A stretch of DNA of 64,000 nucleotides from Macropodus opercularis (taxonomy: Eukaryota; Chordata; Actinopteri; Anabantiformes; Osphronemidae): positions 21,822,501-21,886,500 of the forward strand of contig CM061097.1 in the NCBI GenBank assembly GCA_030770545.1, in the 5' to 3' direction. The notes under the pieces are model-generated. The model was given only the letters and a program-made list of their open reading frames with translations, had not been told where the DNA came from and did no database searches. The position numbers and the translations under genes are program-made. Of the stretch, positions 1 through 10,446 are shown in pieces (within the stretch, counting starts at the first letter, position 1; the number at the start of each line of letters is the position of its first letter).

Positions 1-847
1 TCCCATTGTCACTTACGTTGATGCTGTAATGAAACTTCTGTTTATTATAAATAAAACTTGTGTTAATGAAACCAGCTCAGAAATAGACGGCGTCGTCTGC
101 TCTAAACGCTCGGCACCAAATGGAATCCGATTCAGTTCATTTCACTTTTTCATGTGTTTTTCTTGCTGGTTTATATTTTTCTCGTTATGGGGGTTTGTGT
201 GTTTCAGGCGATGTCCGTGACTCACACATCCAGCAGACAAAGAACGGGCCTGGTTCTGATTATCCGGTCCGCACAGCCGTCCGTGAGCAGGTCCGTTCTA
301 AACAGAATCATCGTGTTTCTCTACAGGTGTGACGTCGTTGAGGTGCGTCCAGATCAGATGCGTCATGGATGAACATGTTCCAGTTAACGGAGGGCTGGGA
401 CCAAGTCCCCGACGCCGCTGGAGGAAGAGACCTACTGGGAGGAGGAAGAGCGTTTTTCTATTGGCTGGGATCGGTAGGAGAATTTCTCTAGTATGTTATT
501 ACCAGTAATGAGTGCGTCGCCTTCGCTGTGATCTTTAATACGCGCAGGCGTAATGATGACACGTTGGGGTCCAGTCTCTGACGATGATGTTACACACATT
601 GCTCTAAACCGAGTCTCTAGGTGGAGACGCAGCGTAGTTAGTTGATAGCAGTTTAAACCAGGTAGTGGTTTGCTGACGCATCAATATGTGACGTGTCTAA
701 TGTGTCTAATGTGAATGTTTGACGCTGGCTTGATTCTCGTTGCGTCTCTCGGGGCAGGACGAGCGTGTCCTGGAGGGATTCCTTCAGACATCGGGGTCGG
801 AGTAAACCTCCGGCTGGTCGCCTCCTCTCAGACCTACCTGATCCCGC
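1..847. other. Non-repeat stretch, no recognised gene
   Basis: No recognised protein. A weak exon-like piece lies at about 209-327: it follows a pyrimidine-rich tract ending in TTTCAG and stays open in one frame to a CAG followed by GTGTGA. No homologue came to mind and nothing downstream completes it, so it is not called as a gene. Position 532-535 (tctt) is the unoccupied target site of the L2 insertion seen in copy B. Confidence 0.4.
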
Positions 848-1620
848 AAGAGTCCAGAACCACAGGACGGAACCGACCAGTGAGAACTGGGTGAGACTGG
901 GTCTGCTCATGTCAGGTTAGTCCTTAGTTTAATAAAGATTTCGGTTTTCTCCAGATCATCGTTAGGTGCGACGGTCTCCCCAGAACCGTGACACTGAGCG
1001 GATGCTCGTGAGCAGGGAGGGAACCAACTGGATCCGATCAGTCACTGACCTCACGCAAACCGATTACTTGCGTTTGTTTAATTGTAGTTTTCTCTACATT
1101 TAGACTAAATTAGTAAAAACACAAAGTGGAACGGTTTTCTTCACGTCACTTAATTTTCCTAAGCTACATGTGGAGTGAGCTGACACCTTTCAAAATAAAG
1201 CTGTGATGATGCTTCAGTAGCTCACAAATGATCTAGAAGATTTAATGATTTGATTGTGTTATAACAACCTTAATGACCTGAAGACCTCAAGTTACTGTTG
1301 GTACCAGCACCACGGCGGCAGACACAGGGAAGGAGAGCGCCCCTGCAGCAGCAGCGCGTGGAAACCTGCACAGCACTTCATTTAACATCAACTGTCGTTT
1401 CAGTCTTGCACGTTGCAGGTAAAAGTCCAGGTTCACGTCCAGAGTCCAGGACTTGCTTCTTGACCCGGAATCCACAGAGACCAGTAAATGTCTAGATCTG
1501 ATCCAGGAGATTCTCTCGATGTTTGTCTCCGTTTGTGTGGAAGGAGGAGGGAACGACATCTGTTTCCATTGACGCGGCTCAGTCCGTCCACTACTGGCTC
1601 AAGGTGTACGGATACGCGTC
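848..1620. other. 773-bp segment present only in copy A
   Basis: Copy B joins the equivalents of 847 and 1621 directly at 52716/52717, so these 773 bases were deleted from B or, less likely, gained by A. There are no terminal repeats and no target duplication, which argues for deletion. The segment contains no recognised gene. A short open piece at about 1535-1640 ends at a splice-donor-like AAAG|GTGAGG and could be an exon, but its protein was not recognised. Confidence 0.8.
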
Positions 1621-2058
1621 GGTTCCTAAAGGTGAGGTAACGACAACAACAGCGATGCTTTACGCACGGTCACGTACTCTACGCGTCCACGGCTTCTTTG
1701 CACGGGGTAGATTAGAGCCGATTCCTGAGGGCCTTTCACTGGCTGCAGGGTCTCCTCAGAGGAGGACGGATCGCTGCTGGCTCATCCAAAAACCAGAGGC
1801 GAGCGTTAATCTACACACGAACGCACACAGTTCACTTCCTGTCCTAGAGAAATGGCGCCAACGTTTACTTATGTCGGTTATTTATATGCTCATTTTCATA
1901 TTAGAAATCAATCAGATATCAGTAGAATTAATAGAGGTGACAAGTCACGTTAAACACTCACACTGTACATGATCCTATTTAACCTGTGTGTTTCTAATAT
2001 AAATGCACAGACGAGTTTTAGGTCACGTCATTGTGATGTTTGTGTTTTTACCCTGCAG

Positions 2059-2239
2059 GCCAAGAAAGTTCTACACCGGGCAGCACAACGAGAGCCGCTG
2101 CTACGTTCTGCACCAGGACGAGAAAAGCCAAAGCCCCACTGAGAACGTAGCACCAAGAACCGACGCCAGAAAACCTACACGGTTTGTCAGACGCTGCAGC
2201 AAACTGCGCTTACGTGACACTGACCCACAGGGAGTTTGA
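2059..2239 (+). other. Possible 3'-terminal exon, unrecognised
   Basis: A good splice acceptor (TTTTTACCCTGCAG) ends at 2058. The frame that begins with Arg-Pro-Arg-Lys-Phe stays open for about 60 residues to a TGA at 2237-2239. The piece is basic and polar, with no motif I recognise. It is identical in copy B (about 53155-53335). Other frames are also open for part of the way, so coding is unproven. It could equally be spacer with a chance acceptor. Confidence 0.2.
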
Positions 2240-2305
2240 GGACAGGCTGAGCGAAGGATGGCGCTCATACACACTCTAGTGTGTTACTGTGGCGCTGATT
2301 ACTGT

Positions 2306-2374
2306 ACAACAAAGGAGCAACCCCCTCCTCCCCCACACTGAGCTCTCTGCCTTCCTCACATTGAGGGAGGTGGA
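2306..2374. repeat. Lone relic unit of the hairpin minisatellite
   Basis: This 69-bp stretch, with gagcaacc, cccacactgagctctc, cctcacattgag and ggaggtggag in that order, reads like one shortened unit of the array at 15490-17038. It joins directly to the paralogous block that begins at 2375. Copy B has the same at 53402-53470. This ties copies A and B to the array region by descent. Confidence 0.75.
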
Positions 2375-2920
2375 GTCATTTCAACGCTGCAGAACAAAGT
2401 GAAGAGTTGCCTGAATCAACTGAAACCGTGACTATGCAGCACTGTTCAGAAACACATACGCGTCTGTCCAGCCAGTCGACGATAGGAACCTGAAGCTGAG
2501 TGTTAGAAACGATGTTTGAATGGTAGTGATGCAAACAGAGTCACTACACAGGCCCTGAATAAAATACTAGCAACCACAGACATCGGCCAAACTAAGGAGT
2601 CGATGCCCCGGAGGAGCAGCAGAACCAGCGTCTGCTCAACCAACGTGACGGACGGCGGACGCAGCGGCTCAGCTGAAGCCTGAACATTCTACCCATGCGC
2701 TGCTACGCAGACACGTCCACGTGTTGGTTCTGCTTTTAAGTTTGAGGAAGTGCACACACAGTAACATGCTATAAATGACACTGACTGTGTTTCTGGACTT
2801 TATTGATTTGTATCTATTATTGGAAATTCTATCAAATGTACGGTTTACCAAAAAAAGCAGCAACATGACAAAGTCTCCCTCAGCAAACTGTTGGACCGAC
2901 TCACGTTTGTTAATGTGTTC
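2375..2920. repeat. Paralogous block (left flank of the Rex1-like LINE)
   Basis: Non-coding block that recurs in copy B at 53471-54017 and, more diverged, at 18629-19180. Shared landmarks include the gtcatttcaacgctgcag start, a run ending in aaactaaggagtcgatgc and the end taatgtgttc. In A and B the Rex1-like LINE follows at once. In the third copy the sequence runs on without the LINE. Confidence 0.9.
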
Positions 2921-5367
2921 TTGGAATATCTGAGTTTACTGTGGTCATGGTCACGGCTGTGTACATACCACCGGATGCTAATGCTAACACAGCTATCGGA
3001 CTCCTGCATGCTAGCGTTAGCAACAAGCAGAGCACGTACCCTGACGCTGTGCAGATCATAGCAGGAGACTTTAACCATGCGGACTTAAAGGCAGCTCTCC
3101 CTAAGTTCCACCAGCACGTAAAGTGCGCTACTAGGGGAGAGAAGACTCTGGACAAGGTCTATTCCAACATCAAACTGGGCTACAGGGCCAGACCACTACC
3201 ACACCTGGGCCAGTCTGACCACCTGTCCCTGCTGCTCATTCCTGCATATGCCCCCGTCAAGAAAACGGCTCCCACCATCACAAAGACTGTTGCCACATGG
3301 CCAGATGGTGCCTCCCAGCAGCTGCAGGACTGTTTTGACAGAACCAACTGGGAGATCTTTGAACATCAGGACCTGGAGATGTTCACAGACAGTGTACTGT
3401 GCTACATCAAGAACTGCATAGACACGGTCACAGTGGACAAACGCATCAGGGTCTACCCCAACCAGAAGCCCTGGATGACCCGGAAGGTCCAGCAGCTGCT
3501 GAGGAAGAGGAACAACGCCTACAGGTCTGGCGACAGAGATCTCTACAGCGCAGCCCGAGCTGACTTGAAGAGAGGCATCAGAGAGGCCAGAGCAGACTAC
3601 AGGAGGAGGATTGAGGGCCACCTGGACAGTAACAACAGCCGGCAGGTGTGGCAGGACGTCCAGCACCTCACCAAGTACAGGACCAACGTCAAAGCTGCTG
3701 AAGGTGACCTCACGCTAGCAGAGGAACTAAATATCTACTTTGCTCGCTTTGAGGTTTCTGCACCTGAAGCGGCGCAGCTACACCACACGGTGCACAGCAG
3801 CACGATCCTCAGTCTGGAGCGGCACGAGGTGAGATGTACCCTCCGAGCCGTCAACCCGAGGAAGGCGACTGGTCCTGATGGCGTCCCAGGACGTGTGCTG
3901 AGGGACTGTGCAGACGAGCTGACTGAGGTCTTCACAAAGACCTTCAACCGGTCCCTGGCACAGTCCACTGTCCCCCCCTGCCTGAAGTCCTCCACCATAG
4001 TCGCCCTGCCCAAGAAGCCCCACATCTCCAGCCTCAATGACTACAGACCAATAGCACTCACCCCAGTCGTGATGAAGTGCTTCGAAAAACTGGTCCGTAG
4101 CCACATCACAGCAGCTCTGCCCTCAAGACTCGACCCACACCAGTTTGCTTACAGAGCAAACCGATCCACAGAGGAGCCATAGCAACAGCGCTACATGCTG
4201 CTCTGTCCCACCTGGAGCAGCAGGGCAGCTACGTGAGGATGCTCTTTGTGGATTACAGCTCGGCTTTCAACACCATCCTCCCACACAAGCTGGTGGCCAA
4301 GCTGGAGGACCTGGGGCTCCCACATTCAACCTGCATGTGGATCCGCAGCTTCCTCTCTGGTCGCAGACAGAGAGTCAGAGTAGGCCCCCACACATCCACG
4401 GCCCTGAGCCTCAGCACCGGCTCCCCCCAGGGCTGTTAGTCCGCTGCTCTACTCGCTCTACACACACGACTGCAGCCCTGTCCATCACTGCAACACCATC
4501 ATAAAGTTTGCAGACGACACTACAGTGGTGGCTCATCTCTGACGGGGACGAGTCTGCCTACAGAGACGAGGTGGAGCAACTAGTGATGTGGTGTACGACC
4601 AACAACCTTCTCCTCAACATTTCAAAAACAAAAGAACTCATAATAGACTTCAGGAGAAAAAAGACAGACGTTCCACCATTACACATCGGCAGGGACTGTG
4701 TGGAGAGGGTGGCAGACTTCCGCTTCCTGGGAGTACACATAGAGGAGAGTCTGACCTGGAGCGCAAACACCTCTGAGCTGCTGAAAAAGGCCCAGCAGAG
4801 ACTGTAACAACATCACACAAAGACTGTTGGTGTCCTTTTACAGAGCTAGCATAGAAAGTATACTAACATACTGTATATGCATATGGTTCACCAGCAGCAC
4901 AGCAGCTCAGAGGAAAGCTCTCCAAGGGGTCATCAACACCGCACAGAAGATTGTTGGCTGCCCTCTCCCCACATTGGAAAACCTACACAGCTCCCGTTGC
5001 CTCAGGAAAGCACAGGACATTGTGAAAGACACTTCTCACCCAGGCCACTCCCTGTTTGAACTGCTGCCCTCAGGCAGACGGTACAGACTATGCAAGACTA
5101 GGACTAACAGACTCAAGCACAGTTGTTATCCCACTTTAATATCTGCTCTGAACGCTGCTAAAAAATAATGCAAAACTCAAGTCTGGACCAATGCAATGTA
5201 CGATGTTTGTGTGGGTTTTTAGATGTTTTTTTTACTCTTATTTATTGTTTTAGTTTTTTTACCTCGTATGAATGATGCACTGTATGGAAAGCACCTGTTA
5301 AATGACTGGAGAGCACTTTTTTAAATTTCACTGTACAAGTGACAGCGACAATAAAGAATCTATCTAT
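2921..5367 (+). mobile_element. Rex1/Babar-like non-LTR retrotransposon (LINE), 5'-truncated, copy A
   Basis: A 5'-truncated LINE holding the C-terminal half of an apurinic-type endonuclease, a reverse transcriptase and a short 3' UTR that ends in aataaagaatctatctat. The left edge follows taatgtgttc at 2920. The right edge is just before the caggaat at 5368. The unoccupied site is visible at 19180/19181. Copy A lacks 33 bp after 2932 that copy B keeps. Assignment to the CR1-superclade Rex1 type comes from protein resemblance recalled from fish elements; that it is a LINE is secure, the clade less so. Confidence 0.9.
2938..5168 (+). pseudogene. LINE endonuclease-reverse transcriptase ORF, frameshifted, copy A
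   Basis: Frame one (to 4182) carries the endonuclease end with AGDFNHADLK and the S-D-H of GQSDHLSLLL, then a basic linker and the first RT blocks (RKATGPDGVPG, DYRPIALTPV). The frame breaks at the TAG at 4180. The next piece (4183-4438) holds RT motif A, LFVDYSSAFNTI. A second break at the TAG near 4437 precedes the catalytic FADDTT at 4507-4524. A stop near 4805 precedes the C-terminal piece ending at 5168 (HSLFELLPSGRRYR). Copy B has the same breaks, so the element was dead before the A/B duplication. Confidence 0.9.
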
Positions 5368-5989
5368 TCAGGAATTTATCAGGTTTAATCAACTTACAGA
5401 TGACACCGGTACAGTTGAGGATGGGGGTTTAGTCTGTTTTATTTTTACAGTTTTGCTACGACCTGATACAGGTTAAGATGCAATTCATTGAATCTCTTAC
5501 TGGTGGGTGGAGGTTTCAAAAATCAAAGGAGCTTAACATGAACATGTAGCATTCGGTCTACTCTGGCTGAATGTTTCTAGCTAACAGACATTGACCACAG
5601 GGGAAGGAGAGCTAGCACGCTTGCTCTTTCTTTGCCGTATGACCACCACGCTTTCTCTGCAGAATAAGGGAGAAGGGGGTCGTGCAAGAGAGTCCGGCTC
5701 AGCCGAGTTTGGTGGATGGACAAAGGGGCTTGAAAACCAGAAGGTGCGTAAAAGGCACGACAGGGTTACTCCCAAACCCAGCCAACACACATAGAGACGC
5801 CTTCACACACACGCTACACGCACAACCTCACACACAAGCAGCAGAGAGAGAGTCCCAAGAGCACCGACGCAGGGAGAAAGTGGACGTCCTCCGAAGAAAG
5901 AGCTGGGGTTGAAACCCGGGTAAGACGGCAGCGAAGGGGCCTGGATCCGGTGCCGCCGCCGTGTCCGAACAGAACAAACGAACCGCTGG
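5368..5989. other. Spacer between LINE and ARF relic
   Basis: The first 45 bases continue the paralogous block past the LINE (compare 19181-19230). The rest shows no recognised gene. A CA-rich tract lies at 5780-5830 and differs slightly in length between copies. The ORFs here are short and on both strands, without recognisable motifs. Confidence 0.5.
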
Positions 5990-5997
5990 AATGGATC

Positions 5998-6348
5998 GTT
6001 TCTGGTCCTTCAGCTGGTCGGACAGCCGGGCGCAGGTGGCCTGGATGTACCAGCCGCGCTGGCGGAGGGCACGCAAACCCAGCTCGTCTGTGACCTCTGC
6101 AGCATTCATAGCGTTGGGCAGATGCTGGGAGGGGAAACTGAAATGTATCGAGCTGGTTCCGAAAACTCACGTCAGTGAAGGTGCTAAACGTCACGTGTAT
6201 GCGCCAAAGAAACAAATGCGACCTCACCTGTTTATTTGCCAACACGAGCAGCGCAGCGTCTCCGAGTTGGTCCTCGGCGAACATGCTGGACGGCTCCTCG
6301 CCTCGTTCACTCGCTCTCTGCCGTTGCTGAGCCCGAGAACCAAAACAC
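5998..6348 (-). pseudogene. ADP-ribosylation factor (class I ARF-like) pseudogene fragment, copy A
   Basis: Read on the minus strand. The upstream exon (about 6348-6228) encodes an ARF-like stretch ending in LLVLANKQ, the nucleotide-binding NKQ part of NKxD. The intron at 6227-6125 has GTGAGG and a pyrimidine-rich CAG. The next exon (6124 to about 5998) encodes LPNAMNAAEVTDELGL, WYIQATCA and DQLKDQK. ARFs are small GTPases that recruit vesicle coats at the Golgi. Damage: a frameshift just before the MFAEDQ stretch; His in place of the Asp of NKQD; about a dozen codons missing between TCA and LSDQL; and CGA where the normal stop would follow QK. The retained intron shows it is not a processed copy. 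Earlier ARF exons (P-loop, switch regions) were not found. Confidence 0.8.
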
Positions 6349-6603
6349 AGCATTTACAGCATTAAAACCTGTGACCAGGGATGAACAAAGGTTTACCTGA
6401 ACAGTCCATTCCAACAAAAACGATCCCTCTCAGGTTGAAAGCTGTGGAAATAATTATATGCAAATGACTCCTGCTGCTTAATAATTCGCTTCTCTGGATA
6501 AAAGCCACATCCTCATATTCATGCCCACGCGGAGACGTCAGACTCCCAGTGAACCACACAGAATCCAACTGCTGGACAGTAACAACTCTCTTCAATCCTC
6601 AAG

Positions 6604-8247
6604 GCTGAGGACAAATGAGACACGAGGATGTTTCACACTGTCTGTTAATGTACAGCTGGTAGATGGTTCATCGTCCCTTGACATTTTCTGACACACTTGC
6701 AACGGTGCCGGTATTTTTGGCCATGACTGTACATGTTCAGCCTGGAATTTAGCTGCAGTTTCATCATCGTCGTCATGTCAGGAAAACACAGATTGGCATA
6801 ATGTGGACCTTTGACAACTGAATACTTCACCAGTCATGGCTTCACCAGCCTCAGCCTCATCCCTTAAGCACCGATGAGGACACCTATGGGCAGCAATGTT
6901 CACCAACACCAGCTACCACCCCCACCCCTCCTCACCTTCAGTGTTCTGGAGGTAGTGGCGCCACAGCGCCCACACTGTGAAGCTGATGTTCTTGTATTCA
7001 CAGTTTCAACATTAAGCTGAAGTTACATGATGCAAAATAATAGAATATCATTATATGGGTTGAACACCAGCCTTGTACTTCAACCGCACTTAAGCTTGTG
7101 TTGGGCCTCTACCACTAGGCACAGTAGCAGACTAACCATATGCTGCTGGGAGAATTTTCTGATATATTTAGCTACTTCGTGCTTTTTAGATAAATGAATA
7201 TGCTCGTATATAATTTTAAAAGCTAAAAAAAATAATTTCCCCCCCATCTTCAAAAGTCAGATGTTGAGTTGTTGGTAGTAGATTAAAGCAGACGTTAGTA
7301 ACCAACCCAGTGGAGCTTTGCCTGCTCCACTGTTTCATTTCATTATCATCTCAGATTTCCTTCATTTCTCTGGTGACCCTTAGAGGCTACACTCATTCGG
7401 TAGCAGCTGCTTCTTCTTGAATGTCTCCATCTAGAGGCTAAATCTATACAACTGGAACCTGAAGTTTAGTCCGGTTAAATATTTACAGGCGTTTCTACCT
7501 GCCAGTTCTGTCCTGGACTGTCCACTGGACTCTGTGGAGGAGGTGGATGAGAGGAGCTGACATCCATCATGGACAATGCTTCTCACCCACTGCATCAACT
7601 GTGGAGGCTCTGAGCAGCTCCTTCAGCACTAGACTGATGCATCTCCAGTGTAGGCAGGAGCGGTGCCGCAGATCCTTCATTCCCACGGCTGTTAGACCCT
7701 ACAACCAATCAGTCTAACAGCCCCACTACACAGACTCTCTCCGTTTTATATTTTTGCACCGTTGCTCCACCGATCCTTTGTCATCCCTGGCAGCTGCTGT
7801 AACAATTACATTTCCCAAGTGTGGGACCAATAAAGGGTTAGCTTATCTTATCTTACCTGTGGCGGCATGAAACCAAACACAGCAGCAGAAATGAAAAAGC
7901 AGACTCTTTGATAATGGGCTAGACATTATTTGTTGTCCAGTGGCCATTGAAACGTTGGGGAAAAAAATAGTCAAAGACCGTTTTACAGTACATTACAACT
8001 GTATCCACATGACTGACCCTAAAGAGAGTAACAGGACAGAACAGCATTAAAACAAGCCATTTCATGCTCGTTTCTGGGCCACGTGTTTGAACAGGCCGCT
8101 GTACAAGCGCTACCATCAAAGAGCAGCACATCCTCCCAGTCACAAATAAGCATTAACTTGTGCTTCTCAGATGGAGGAACCAGCCCCATAGGTTTACTCA
8201 CAGCCAGTGATCCTGAACCTGCAGCTTGGGACACGGCTGCAGACGCC
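6604..8247. other. 1644-bp segment present only in copy A
   Basis: Copy B joins the equivalents of 6603 and 8248 at 57731/57732. The segment includes a LINE 3' fragment at 7500-7855 but extends well beyond it on both sides, so this is a deletion in B rather than an insertion in A. Outside the LINE fragment I see no gene. 6650-7480 is AT-leaning spacer with only short ORFs. Confidence 0.8.
7500..7855 (+). mobile_element. 3'-terminal LINE fragment (CR1-superclade type)
   Basis: Contains the degraded C-terminal RT tail (a stretch like CRQERCRRSFIPTAVRPYN) followed by a 3' UTR. It ends in accaataaagggttagc and short ttatc repeats, the usual tail of a 5'-truncated fish LINE. Only about the last 350 bp are present. 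Copy B lacks it through the larger deletion. Confidence 0.65.
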
Positions 8248-8862
8248 ACACAGACCTTAGAACCGTCCGCGAAGGAGGACGTGCAGTCTGGTGGACTGGC
8301 GTCAGGAGGCACTTCTCCATCCTGGTTCTGCACAGCGGGTTCCAGATCCGTCAGGGGAGACGGGAGCACACGGAGAGAACCAAACAACACGAGTTGTTAC
8401 AGCTTCTGAACTGCAAACCTCAGGTTCATGGTGCTCCTTTCAGCCCGTGCAGACTCTGGCCAATCAGTCCTCACATGTACATCCTGGCCCCATAGCAACA
8501 TGTATGTTGACACAAACATTCTAAAAACCTTTAGGCAACAAACAGCGGCAGAGAGAGGTAGGAATTTTTACAGCTCTGCTAAAAACGTGCATTTACTTGT
8601 ATTTTCTGTCAGTGCATCCTTTTACTGGACTCAGCCACGATGTGTCCGTTTGCTTTACTCGCTTTGAATTGGCTACATTGACTTTGTGCTGATTTGACTA
8701 AAGCTCGGACTCCGAGAGGAACCAGGCCATAGACGCTGGTTGTCCGGGTTTAAAGTTAACACAGCGGGGACATTTAACCTGCTATAAATTGACATGGTTG
8801 GACGGGTGAGAGGTTTTAAGGGAGGCCTGAGAGTCGACAGCTGTGTAAAGCTCTCGGTGGCA
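8248..8862. other. Spacer with reciprocal indels between copies
   Basis: No gene recognised. Copies A and B match up to about 8605, then differ. B carries about 95 extra bases before a shared cttttactgg block, and A carries about 95 extra after it (A 8605-8735, B 58092-58205). Near-identity resumes at ccatagacgctgg. Confidence 0.5.
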
Positions 8863-9011
8863 GGAGCTAACGGTTAGCATCGCTGTGAGCTAACGGTTAG
8901 CATCGCTGTGAGCTAACGGTTAGCATCGCTGTGTGCTAACGGTTAGCATCGCTGTGAGCTAACGGTTAGCATCGCTGTGAGCTAACGGTTAGCATCGCTG
9001 TGAGCTAACGC
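8863..9011. repeat. 23-bp palindromic minisatellite, copy A
   Basis: Six full units and one degenerate unit of 23 bp. Each contains the near-perfect palindrome gctaacggttagc followed by atcgctgtg. The base pair before the palindrome reads ga in almost every unit here but at in almost every unit of copy B. Each unit can form a 6-bp stem. Not a CRISPR: there are no unique spacers. Confidence 0.95.
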
Positions 9012-10038
9012 TTCTTATGCTAAAGATGAGCGCCTGCACGGCGGTGCTAGCCGTTAGCACGACGATGCTAAGTGAAGCTCGGTACCTGCTCCTGTGTCCC
9101 ACTCTCCCCTCTGAGAGGTTCTTCCTCTGGGGAACCGACCACGGCCTCCGCTTCTCCGGCAGAACGAACACGTCCAGACCAAGTCACGCAGCCAAGTCCA
9201 CGACACTCGGCGCAGACAGGAAGCGTTGCTATGGCGACGCTTTGTTAGGTTCAGGCCGTCCCCTGGTCTCTGGTCTGCACAAGTATAATGAGCTTGAACA
9301 ATGATCTGTTATTGTGGGACTGTGTTGGTACGTGAATAACGTTACGGTTCCTTATCATTACGCTGTGTGATACTCCTAGAAAGTAAACACGTAAATGGCT
9401 GCAGCCGCTTCACAGGCGTCACACGTTAGATTCCCTGTCACACGCTGCTGTTCCTGTGACGCAGCCAGAGCTGAATTATTTGGGTTTAGTTACTGTAAGT
9501 TAATGGTACGAACTGGGTTTGGGGAGCGAACGTGACGTCCACCTGCGCCAGAGGAAACACACGACAGCACAACGTTAGGAGCAGGTGGGAGCAAGGCCGT
9601 CAAAAGGGGAAAAGCAGGCTTCGATTCATTCAAGTCCCCAGAGTCAACGTCGCGTTACAGCACAACGACCCCTTAAAACACACGATGGCCAACATCTCAG
9701 AGAACAGCAGCATGTTCCACTAACACTGACTACAGAGGCTGAGTGGAAGGTGCTCATGTTCCCCAGCCTGACGTATTGAACACGAGGTCACAGGTCAAAC
9801 AACGCGCGACACCGAGGAGAAACGTTCTCACCGAGGTTTGCAAAGCAGCTGCTGGGAGCGAAACCTTCTGTGACACGTCAGCCTGCGTCCACCTAGAAAA
9901 GACTGTCATTAAACACGGACCCAATGTGAAGCTCTGTTTGTTCATCCTTATCATTGGATTTGAAATTGAAAACACAATGTTTTCATGGTGTCACTGACAT
10001 TTGATTCCAAAATAAACTTTAGTATTGTGTCATTACAG
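9012..10038. other. Spacer upstream of the coiled-coil exon
   Basis: GC-rich, promoter-like in its first 300 bases (X-box at 9225-9238), then spacer with short ORFs I do not recognise. The last 70 bases look like the end of an intron: a CTGAC branch-point-like sequence near 9994, then an acceptor ending in CATTACAG at 10038. Copy B matches closely, apart from small insertions after 58540 and at about 59384. Confidence 0.5.
9225..9238 (+). promoter_or_regulatory. X-box-like (RFX) motif, copy A
   Basis: GTTGCTATGGCGAC matches the palindromic RFX X-box consensus (GTTGCCATGGCAAC) at 12 of 14 positions. RFX factors drive ciliary and MHC class II genes. It sits in a GC-rich stretch and is unchanged in copy B (58701-58714). 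A single motif with no confirmed gene beside it is weak evidence of function. Confidence 0.4.
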
Positions 10039-10446
10039 ATGAGACAACGAGAAGAAAAGATAGAAAAGATGGAGGAACAAATGGAGAAAGAGGAAAAGGA
10101 CAAGGAGGAGGAAAAGGAGGAGGAGGTGGAAAAAGGTAAAGTAAAGAGGGAGAAAAAGCACAGGAAAAGAGAGGAAAAAGAGGAGAAAGAGAAAAGAAAA
10201 AGGGAAGAAAAGGAAAAAATAAAGAAGGAGAAAGAAGAAAGAAAAAGAGAAAAAAGGAGAGAAAAGGAAAGAAGAAAGAAGGAGAAAGAGGAGGAAAACT
10301 TAAGGAAAGTAGTTTTAGAAATAATTAGAGAAACTAGAACAAAATGCGAAAAATGGGAGAAACTAAATTACAAAAATTATAATTGGCAACACGAAATAAA
10401 AAAAGCAAAAATTACCAGACCAATTGAAATTTACCGAATTTGCTGA
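10039..10446 (+). CDS. Charged coiled-coil ORF/exon with W-Y-rich tail, copy A
   Basis: An open frame of 135 codons starts with ATG directly after a splice acceptor (CATTACAG), so it may be either an internal exon or a first coding exon. Residues 1-95 are almost only Glu, Lys and Arg (MRQREEKIEKMEEQ, then KREEKEEK-type runs), predicted as one long charged helix or coiled coil. The tail leaves that composition: an I-I-R-E segment, then KWEKLNYKNYNW and KITRP, ending in a TGA at 10444-10446. Copy B encodes a clear relative of 170 codons. No function is recognised; trichohyalin/golgin-like composition is not evidence of homology. It could be a real exon of an unknown gene or a purine-rich repeat that happens to be open. 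The shared tail pattern favours the former. Confidence 0.45.
   Translation: MRQREEKIEKMEEQMEKEEKDKEEEKEEEVEKGKVKREKKHRKREEKEEKEKRKREEKEKIKKEKEERKREKRREKERRKKEKEEENLRKVVLEIIRETRTKCEKWEKLNYKNYNWQHEIKKAKITRPIEIYRIC

Noticed and set aside
1523..1972. 149-codon frame starting at a TTG
   Set aside because: No ATG in frame and no recognised domain. Only the stretch before the donor-like site at 1640 looks protein-like, and copy B has lost the 5' part of it.
3196..4104. Minus-strand ORFs of 100-156 codons inside the LINE
   Set aside because: Antisense shadows of the endonuclease-RT coding region, repeated at the same places in copy B.
5961..6365. 134-codon plus-strand ORF over the ARF relic
   Set aside because: It is the antisense shadow of the ARF exons, whose NKQ, NAMNAAE and WYIQATCA blocks lie on the minus strand.
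8863..9011. CRISPR-like look of regularly spaced palindromic repeats
   Set aside because: There are no unique spacers between units, the repeats are directly adjacent, and the context is a fish genome.
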